Source: Anaerolineales bacterium UBA2317 (GTDB lineage Bacteria; Chloroflexota; Anaerolineae; Anaerolineales; Villigracilaceae). Taken from it: DNA of 11,317 nucleotides. The stretch covers positions 1-11,317 of the forward strand of contig DDVH01000039.1 of the NCBI GenBank assembly GCA_002345215.1. Reading direction: 5' to 3'. The position numbers and the translations under genes were made by a program. Under the pieces are notes generated by a model. The model was given only the letters and a program-made list of their open reading frames with translations. It made no database searches and was not told the origin of the DNA. Shown here one piece after another: positions 6,025-11,317 of this stretch (its first letter is position 1; each line of letters begins with the position of its first letter).

Positions 6025-7152
6025 ATGACTCGTGGACTTTCTTGGCGAAACTTTGATTTTCTTTTATTAGGTGCAGTGGTACTTGCTTCGGCATTTGGCA
6101 CTGTCATGATTCGTTCTGCTGTTGCTGGGAATGAAGTGTTGCAGCCAGTAATCATTAGGCAAGTATATTTTGCTTTGCTAGGTGTCGTTTTAATTTTTTT
6201 AGTCGCTTCAGTTGATTACCGATATTGGTTGTCTTTATATATTCCTATTTATATTGTCATCGTCGGTTTTTTATTAACGTTAACAGGATTTGGTCAAAGT
6301 GCATTTGGTGCTCAGCGTTGGTTTCAAGTAGGTGTATTGTTCTTACAACCTACAGAGTTTGCAAAAATTATTGCAATTATCATTTTGGCGCGTTATTTTG
6401 AGGCTGTGCAATATCAGCCGCGAGACCTAAAATGGGTGATTGGCGCGGTGTTATGGGCATCAGGAATTATTCTATTAATCCTCTTGCAACCAAACTTAAG
6501 TAATGTGATGGTCTTATCTGTCATCTTGGCAGTCATGTTGTTTATCAATGGGATTGAAATGCGCTTTATCTTAATTGCTGGCACAGTTGGGGCGGTTTTA
6601 TTTGGCACAGTTGTTATTCTTTCTGTGCTTGGGGTTAGAATCCCATTTTTACAAGAATATCAACAACAACGAATTGTCACATTTGTTGTGCCAGACCCAA
6701 ATGATACGTATGGAAATCGCTACAATGTGCAACAAGCATTGATAGCTATCGGTGCTGGCGGTGTGTTGGGTGAGGGATATAACCAAGGTACGCAAACTCA
6801 ATTGCGCTTTTTGAAAGTACGCCATACAGATTTTATTTTCGCCGCAAGTTCAGAAGAATTTGGCACAGTTGGTGGTGGATTAATCATCGTTACAATTGCT
6901 TTTATTGTTTGGCGATGTATTCGTGCCGGACAAAAAGCACGCGACCTTTCAGGTGCAATGATTGCAATTGGCATCGCCACACTGATATTTTTTCAAGGCT
7001 TAGTAAATATCGGTATGAATCTAAATTTATTACCCGTATCAGGTTTGCCACTACCATTCATTAGTTACGGCGGAAGTGGTCTCACTGCACTCATGCTTGG
7101 TATTGGATTGGTCGAATCAGTTGTCATGCGTCAGAAAGAATTAGATTTCTAA
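6025..7152 (+). CDS. rodA: SEDS peptidoglycan glycosyltransferase RodA
   Basis: RodA polymerises lipid II into glycan strands in the elongasome, paired with PBP2. The 375-residue product (E. coli RodA 370) has about ten membrane spans. SEDS hallmarks are present: GAQRWFQVG with QPTEFAKI (QPSE in many relatives), the large extracellular loop with PNDTYGNRYNVQQALIAIG and GEGYNQGTQTQLRF, and HTDFIFAASSEEFG carrying Asp269, which corresponds to the catalytic Asp262 of E. coli. The closing GLPLPFISYGGSGL is also intact. The N-terminus, with its WRNFDFLLL pattern, matches the family and fixes the start at 6025. Position beside mrdA and mreBCD favours RodA over FtsW. The leader is unusual, with a distant GGAGG and a hairpin next to the ATG. 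Confidence 0.94.
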   Translation: MTRGLSWRNFDFLLLGAVVLASAFGTVMIRSAVAGNEVLQPVIIRQVYFALLGVVLIFLVASVDYRYWLSLYIPIYIVIVGFLLTLTGFGQSAFGAQRWFQVGVLFLQPTEFAKIIAIIILARYFEAVQYQPRDLKWVIGAVLWASGIILLILLQPNLSNVMVLSVILAVMLFINGIEMRFILIAGTVGAVLFGTVVILSVLGVRIPFLQEYQQQRIVTFVVPDPNDTYGNRYNVQQALIAIGAGGVLGEGYNQGTQTQLRFLKVRHTDFIFAASSEEFGTVGGGLIIVTIAFIVWRCIRAGQKARDLSGAMIAIGIATLIFFQGLVNIGMNLNLLPVSGLPLPFISYGGSGLTALMLGIGLVESVVMRQKELDF

Positions 7153-7156
7153 AACC

Positions 7157-7172
7157 TGACCGTAGACGGTTA
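7157..7172 (+). other. Small hairpin after rodA
   Basis: TGACCG (7157-7162) pairs with CGGTTA (7167-7172) around the tetraloop TAGA, six pairs with one G-U, starting five bases after the rodA stop. AT-rich sequence follows but there is no run of T, so termination would be poor. It may protect the rodA 3' end or mean nothing. The remaining bases up to gltX hold a -10-like TAAAAT (7184-7189) without a partner -35. Confidence 0.3.
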
Positions 7173-7204
7173 TTAATCAATAATAAAATTTTGGAGTTAA
7201 TTCC

Positions 7205-8686
7205 TTGTCAATCAAACCCGCACGTACTCGCATCGCTCCATCGCCAACAGGTCACATGCACCTCGGCACTGCTCGCACGGCTTTATATGATTATCTGCTC
7301 GCCAAACAAACAGGCGGGCAATTTATTCTACGCATTGAAGATACCGATATAAAAAGAACAGTCGCAGGTGCTGAGCAAGAAATTATGGATGGGCTTCGCT
7401 GGTTGGGCTTGGAATATGACGAAGGTCCAGACATTGGTGGAAAATTTGGTCCATATCGTCAAACAGAACGAAGAGAAATTTATCAGCATCATGCAAAAAT
7501 TTTAATTAATAATGGAAACGCCTATCCATGCTTTTGTAAACCTGATGAGTTAGAAAAAAAACGTCAAGAACAAATGAAGCGCAAAGAAAATCCGCGCTAT
7601 GATGGTAAATGCCGAAACATATCACCTGATGAAGCCGCAAAACGAATCGCAAATGGTGAAGCCCATACAGTTCGATTCAAAATGCCACATGATGGCATCA
7701 CCATTGCACATGACCATTTGCGCGGTGAAATCAAAACCGAAAACAAACAACTTAATGATTATGTGCTTATCAAAACAGATGGCTTACCAACTTATCATCT
7801 CGCCGCCATTGTAGATGACCATGAAATGCAAATCACGCACGTTTTACGTGGCAGTGAATGGCTGGGCACATTTCCGTTGCATGTAAACATTGTCCGCGCG
7901 TTTGGTTGGGAAGAGCCAATTTGGATTCATCTTTCTGTTTTTCTCAAACCGAGCGGCAAAGGCAAAATGAGCAAACGCGAATCAGCTCAAGCCATGAAAG
8001 ATGGTTATTCAATTTTTATCAAAGACATGCAAGAACTCGGCTTCACACCCGAAGGTGTTTTGAATTGGTCTGCATTAATGGGTTGGGGTGTGGCAGAAGA
8101 TGATGTATTAAACATGAATCAAATGATAGAAAGATTTTCAATTGATTCTTTGACTGCTTCGCCTGCCGCGATAAATTTTCAAAAGTTAGACCACTTCAAC
8201 GCCACACACATCCGCCTCTTTACTACGGTCGACTTGGCTACTCGCCTCAAGCCTTATTTCACACGTGAAGGCTTGACTGTTGATGATGATACATTGCTAA
8301 AAATCATTCCACTCATTCGTGAACGATTAACCACTTTAGATGATTGTATAGCCTTTGGTGCATTCTTCTTCAAAGAAGAAGTTTCTCCAAACCCAGAAGA
8401 TTTAATTGCGAAAGGACTCGATGCCAAGCAATCGGCTGAGGTTGCTAAAAAATGTTTGGAGATTCTCTCAAGCCTCCCATCCATTGACCATGCCTCCACT
8501 GAGTCACCGATGCGCAGTTATGTCGAAGAATCAGGTTTGAGTCCGAATCAAATCTTCGGCATTTTGCGAGTCGCGGTCACAGGTCAAAAAGTCAGCCCGC
8601 CGTTGTTTGAATCAATGGAAATTATTGGACGCGAAACATGTTTAAAAAGAATTGAAAATGCTATTGATTTATTGAGTAAAATGTAG
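7205..8686 (+). CDS. gltX: Glutamyl-tRNA synthetase
   Basis: This class I aminoacyl-tRNA synthetase attaches glutamate to tRNA-Glu in the cytoplasm. The 493-residue length is normal for bacteria. The N-terminal IAPSPTGHMHLGTARTAL (10-27) includes the HIGH-type motif (H19-L-G-T), followed by RIEDTD. The KMSKS-type loop is KMSKR (254-258). Cys109, Cys111, Tyr132 and Cys136 (PCFC...YDGKC) lie in the place of the zinc site of E. coli-type GluRS. The C-terminal helical half is the anticodon-binding domain. The start is TTG, chosen because GGAG (7193-7196) is eight bases upstream and the family's conserved N-terminus begins within ten residues. Whether it also charges tRNA-Gln cannot be told. It is probably cotranscribed with the next gene, 20 bases on. 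Confidence 0.96.
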   Translation: MSIKPARTRIAPSPTGHMHLGTARTALYDYLLAKQTGGQFILRIEDTDIKRTVAGAEQEIMDGLRWLGLEYDEGPDIGGKFGPYRQTERREIYQHHAKILINNGNAYPCFCKPDELEKKRQEQMKRKENPRYDGKCRNISPDEAAKRIANGEAHTVRFKMPHDGITIAHDHLRGEIKTENKQLNDYVLIKTDGLPTYHLAAIVDDHEMQITHVLRGSEWLGTFPLHVNIVRAFGWEEPIWIHLSVFLKPSGKGKMSKRESAQAMKDGYSIFIKDMQELGFTPEGVLNWSALMGWGVAEDDVLNMNQMIERFSIDSLTASPAAINFQKLDHFNATHIRLFTTVDLATRLKPYFTREGLTVDDDTLLKIIPLIRERLTTLDDCIAFGAFFFKEEVSPNPEDLIAKGLDAKQSAEVAKKCLEILSSLPSIDHASTESPMRSYVEESGLSPNQIFGILRVAVTGQKVSPPLFESMEIIGRETCLKRIENAIDLLSKM

Positions 8687-8706
8687 TTGCTATTTTTGAG
8701 AAAAAA

Positions 8707-9771
8707 ATGGACACAACAATTACCGCGAGAGATGTGATTGGAAAAGACCCATTTGGCAAATTGCTTGCCAGATTGAGAATAAAACCGTGGCAAGCGGCAT
8801 TGTTAAGTTTGTCTTTTTTTCTTGTTTATGTAATTGTTCTTCCAATTTATTTTGATGTGTGGTTTTCAAAAACTGGCTTAGAACGAAGCAGTAGTATGGA
8901 TAGGGTAAATCAAGTTGGTTTTTGGATTATTCACCCTACGATTATTTTTTTCTATGTTTGGCAGTCTGGGGCAATTGCAGATTTGTATAAATATGTTTTC
9001 CCGCTTGCGCCTGCTTCTATGCTTGGAAAGTTAATGCGTGTTTCGCGGATGTTGCACGAGTTAAGAAATTGGTGGCTGATAGGTGCAATAAGTGGTGGCA
9101 TCATTGTGTATCTAGGCGTGATTTTTATATTTGAAGTGTTGGGTAAACGTTGGTATTCAATCAACTGGTTGATGGCAATCCTCTTGCAGTGTTCGCGTTT
9201 TCTTTTGTTTTACATGATTGCCATTATTTTTATACGACATTTAATTGTTGCTTTTAATTTAAATCGTATTTATTTACACGTTCAATTTCCTGTGATGATT
9301 GCGCAATCAAAATATAGTGCGGTATTCGACGCAATTACACAATATGGATTAAGTTTTGCGGGGTTTGGGGCAATGCTTGGCTTTTTTATTGCCATGCGAA
9401 ATTTTTATGGCACTCCTGTTTTTCCTGAAGATACGATTTATATCCTCGGTTATGTTATCTTAATGCCGCTTGCTTTTATCCTTCCTTTTTGGCAAGCACA
9501 TGTGAGTATGAGGTTGGCGCGCCAAAAAGCATTACGCGATATATCTGACAAACTTCAAGATGAATATGATTTCCTGATGTCTGGTTCTGCAACACCAGAT
9601 ACGCTTTCAAATTCTTCAGCAAAAATTCAGACCCTGCGAACACTTTTTGATTTGACCGAAAGGGCGCCGACCTGGCCCTTTGAAAATTGGTCTATTTATC
9701 GGGTAATGGTGGCGACTGCCTTTCCATTTGTGATGACAGGTTTGGGATATGTTATCGAATTATTTTTATAA
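8707..9771 (+). CDS. Polytopic membrane protein of unknown function
   Basis: I do not recognise a characterised family. The 354-residue product has about seven hydrophobic spans, roughly at residues 33-53, 72-92, 122-145, 151-183 (long), 213-230, 244-266 and 335-354, the last at the very C-terminus. A charged stretch (about 267-300, RLARQKALRDISDKLQDEYDF) followed by a Ser/Thr-rich linker probably forms a cytoplasmic helical segment. It ends in a PTWPF motif (321-325) just before the last span, a pattern I associate with several uncharacterised multi-span proteins. There are no obvious catalytic, transporter or nucleotide-binding motifs. The start has a modest GAGAAA (8698-8703). The next gene begins after 15 bases, so the two are very likely made together. 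Confidence 0.82.
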   Translation: MDTTITARDVIGKDPFGKLLARLRIKPWQAALLSLSFFLVYVIVLPIYFDVWFSKTGLERSSSMDRVNQVGFWIIHPTIIFFYVWQSGAIADLYKYVFPLAPASMLGKLMRVSRMLHELRNWWLIGAISGGIIVYLGVIFIFEVLGKRWYSINWLMAILLQCSRFLLFYMIAIIFIRHLIVAFNLNRIYLHVQFPVMIAQSKYSAVFDAITQYGLSFAGFGAMLGFFIAMRNFYGTPVFPEDTIYILGYVILMPLAFILPFWQAHVSMRLARQKALRDISDKLQDEYDFLMSGSATPDTLSNSSAKIQTLRTLFDLTERAPTWPFENWSIYRVMVATAFPFVMTGLGYVIELFL

Positions 9772-9786
9772 GAAAAGAGAAGTTGG

Positions 9787-10851
9787 ATGAACAATGTTGA
9801 CCTTGCCAAAAAACTTGCTTCTGAAATTAGTTCTTTACAAACAAAATTTACTGCTCTTGAAGAAAGTACACGCCTAACCGCTGTGCGTGATAGTGTGGAA
9901 GATACGCAAACTACCATTAACGGCTTTGCAGAAAAAGTTAAAGGATTACGCTCGCGAGGTTATGTTTTTGGTAAAGGATTTGAAGAACGTGCATTAAATC
10001 TTGTTAAAAAGTGGAATGGACTTTTGCCAAATATCAATAAGCAAATTGAGCAACAAGCCAATCAACTGCAAACTGGAATTACACCTCTACGCCCGCGCAT
10101 GACGCAGTTGGCATCCCTGTCGAAGAATCAATTACAAGCCCATGGATTGTTGAATCAAGTCAAACCGCAGGTTGAAGCGTTAGAAGCGCAAGCGAATGCT
10201 TCACGGAATCAAATCTATGGCATGTTTGATTCTTTACGAAGCGAAGTGAGTCAATTTAGCAATGAAATTCGTAAAATTGATTGGATGTTAACGCAATTAT
10301 CACAAGCATCATTTCCATTGTTAGCAACAGAATCAGGCGTGATGGCTGTGAAAGCAGTTTGGGCAAAAACAGGGGAGGAAAAGAAAGGCGACCCTGAGGG
10401 CGTTTTATATCTTACAGACCAGCGTATTCTTTTTGAACAAAAAGAAGAAGTTGCCACACAAAAAGTTTTATTTATTACTACGAAAAAAGAAAAACTCCAA
10501 AAGTTGTTGGTGGATGTGCCCGTAATGGTAGTAAAAAAACTAGAAACTAGCAAGCAGGGTTTGTTAAAAAATGAAGACCATATCAAAATCTCATTTGAGT
10601 CAGGTGCGCCTTTGTCGAATGCTCATTTTCATATCTGGCAACCTTGTGAAGAATGGCAGGGACTCATCAACCGAGCCAAAGCCAAAGATTTTGAAGCAGA
10701 TCGAGCCGTAGAAATTGATGCGCAAACGGCGGCGAAGTTGAAATCGGCACCAAGTCAATGCTCAAGTTGTGGCGGAAACATCAATCAAGTTATTTTGCGT
10801 GGGCAAGATAGTATCAAATGCGAGTTTTGTGGATTTGTGATTCGATTGTGA
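9787..10851 (+). CDS. Coiled-coil protein with PH/GRAM-like middle and C-terminal zinc ribbon, function unknown
   Basis: The 354-residue product has no signal peptide or membrane span and is likely cytoplasmic. Residues 1-170 are mostly helical, with Gln/Glu/Lys-rich heptads suggesting coiled coils (for example LASEISSLQTKFTALEE near the start). From about 179 to 300 the pattern GVLYLTDQRILFEQ (from residue 205) and the following beta-rich stretch, closing with HIWQPCEEWQGLI, resemble bacterial PH or GRAM-type lipid- or protein-binding domains. The C-terminus is a clear zinc ribbon: Cys325-x2-Cys328 and Cys345-x2-Cys348, each with a following Gly, as in rubredoxin-like knuckles. It probably works with the membrane protein encoded 15 bases upstream, perhaps as its peripheral partner; this is inferred only from the tight spacing. 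The domain calls are by eye. Confidence 0.82.
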   Translation: MNNVDLAKKLASEISSLQTKFTALEESTRLTAVRDSVEDTQTTINGFAEKVKGLRSRGYVFGKGFEERALNLVKKWNGLLPNINKQIEQQANQLQTGITPLRPRMTQLASLSKNQLQAHGLLNQVKPQVEALEAQANASRNQIYGMFDSLRSEVSQFSNEIRKIDWMLTQLSQASFPLLATESGVMAVKAVWAKTGEEKKGDPEGVLYLTDQRILFEQKEEVATQKVLFITTKKEKLQKLLVDVPVMVVKKLETSKQGLLKNEDHIKISFESGAPLSNAHFHIWQPCEEWQGLINRAKAKDFEADRAVEIDAQTAAKLKSAPSQCSSCGGNINQVILRGQDSIKCEFCGFVIRL

Positions 10852-10914
10852 GATTTCCAAAAGATAAATTGAAAGCACAACCCCTTTAACGAAGTAAACA
10901 CGACCAATATTTTT

Positions 10915-10920
10915 AGGAGA
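10915..10920 (+). promoter_or_regulatory. Shine-Dalgarno site for the CAP-domain lipoprotein
   Basis: AGGAGA at 10915-10920 lies eight bases before the ATG at 10929 and fixes that start. The 77-base gap upstream may hold a promoter: TTGAAA (10869-10874) is a fair -35, but the best downstream match, TAAACA (10895-10900), leaves a 20-base spacer, so I do not call one. Confidence 0.65.
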
Positions 10921-10928
10921 ACAAAACA

Positions 10929-11317
10929 ATGAAAAAACAGTTTTTCTTATTTCTAACTTTGATTATTTTATTTGTGCAGGCTTGTGGAAGTGGCGCATCG
11001 GCTGAACCTGTAGAAGTTGAAGGTGGGGTATTGATTCCACCCGTTGCAGAATCGAGCGAAGCGGCGATTCCACTGGCTGGCTCGGCTGGCGCAAGTGCTG
11101 AAGTACCAGCATTATGTGCAAATGCGAGTGATGCTGATGCAGTTGCTTTTGCGGCAGAAGTGATTCGCTTAACAAATATAGAACGAGAAAAAGTTGGCGC
11201 GGGTGCAGTAACAGCGCAATCTCAATTAACGCAAGCCGCACAAACTCATTCAATTGATATGGCTTGTAAGCAATTCTTTTCGCATACTGGTTCAGATGGT
11301 TCTACTCCATTTCAACG
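10929..11317 (+). CDS. CAP (SCP/PR-1 type) domain lipoprotein, 3' end outside window
   Basis: 129 complete codons are visible before the window ends. The N-terminus is a lipoprotein signal: MKK, a hydrophobic core and the lipobox V-Q-A-C with Cys19 as the lipidated residue, so the protein should be anchored on the outer face of the membrane. A low-complexity Ala/Ser/Glu/Pro linker (about 20-62) follows. From about residue 72 the sequence matches the start of a CAP domain: EVIRLTNIEREKVGAG, then THSIDMACKQFFSH with His107 and the HTGSDGSTPFQR turn. Cys63 and Cys113 could form a disulfide. Bacterial CAP proteins (YkwD-like) are secreted or surface proteins whose biochemical role is mostly unknown. 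The rest of the domain, including the second His/Glu pair, lies beyond the edge. Confidence 0.87.
   Translation, partial: MKKQFFLFLTLIILFVQACGSGASAEPVEVEGGVLIPPVAESSEAAIPLAGSAGASAEVPALCANASDADAVAFAAEVIRLTNIEREKVGAGAVTAQSQLTQAAQTHSIDMACKQFFSHTGSDGSTPFQ

Noticed and set aside
8707..10851. Tandem duplication suggested by two genes of equal length (1065 bases each)
   Set aside because: One encodes a multi-span membrane protein and the other a soluble coiled-coil/zinc-ribbon protein; there is no shared sequence, so the equal length is chance.
10963..11253. 96-codon minus-strand frame opposite the CAP lipoprotein
   Set aside because: It is a Leu/His/Gln-rich shadow of the Ala/Glu-rich plus-strand coding sequence, which has a signal peptide, lipobox and CAP motifs.

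Overview
The window is a single-strand run of twelve genes, all on the + strand and mostly separated by short gaps. It is AT-rich (about 40% G+C by eye, not counted). The first two thirds form a cell-shape and division-site cluster in the order mreB (3' end only), mreC, mreD, mrdA (PBP2), minC, minD, minE, rodA. This covers the elongasome (actin-like filament, membrane scaffold, class B transpeptidase and SEDS glycosyltransferase) plus a complete Min oscillator. It points to a rod-shaped or filamentous bacterium. A similar order occurs in Clostridia, but the window reads more like Chloroflexota (Anaerolineae). The reasons are the look of the GluRS sequence, several genes with no Shine-Dalgarno site, and a decayed copy of a dispersed repeat (the TGTCATTCTGA type) that I recall from such genomes. 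This placement is an inference and was not checked by search.

Layout: 1-4029 is mreB'-mreC-mreD-mrdA, with mreD and mrdA overlapping by four bases. 4030-4143 holds a pyrimidine tract and a perfect TATAAT box very close to the minC start. 4144-5958 is minC, a repeat remnant, minD and minE. 5959-6024 is a compact leader before rodA: a perfect GGAGG, a bulged 12-bp hairpin, a T-run and then the rodA ATG. 6025-7152 is rodA. 7205-8686 is gltX (glutamyl-tRNA synthetase, TTG start). 8707-10851 is a tight pair of genes of unknown function: a protein with about seven membrane segments, and a coiled-coil protein with a PH/GRAM-like middle and a C-terminal zinc ribbon. From 10929 a CAP-domain lipoprotein starts and runs off the right edge.

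The signal most worth a second look is the minE-rodA leader. The only good Shine-Dalgarno site for rodA lies 45 bases before its ATG. If the intervening hairpin folds, the remaining spacing is eight bases. The same hairpin followed by T5 could also act as an intrinsic terminator, so RodA may be set separately from the Min proteins by RNA structure. The second item of interest is the uncharacterised membrane protein/zinc-ribbon pair. I saw no rRNA, tRNA, CRISPR array, insertion sequence or defence system.
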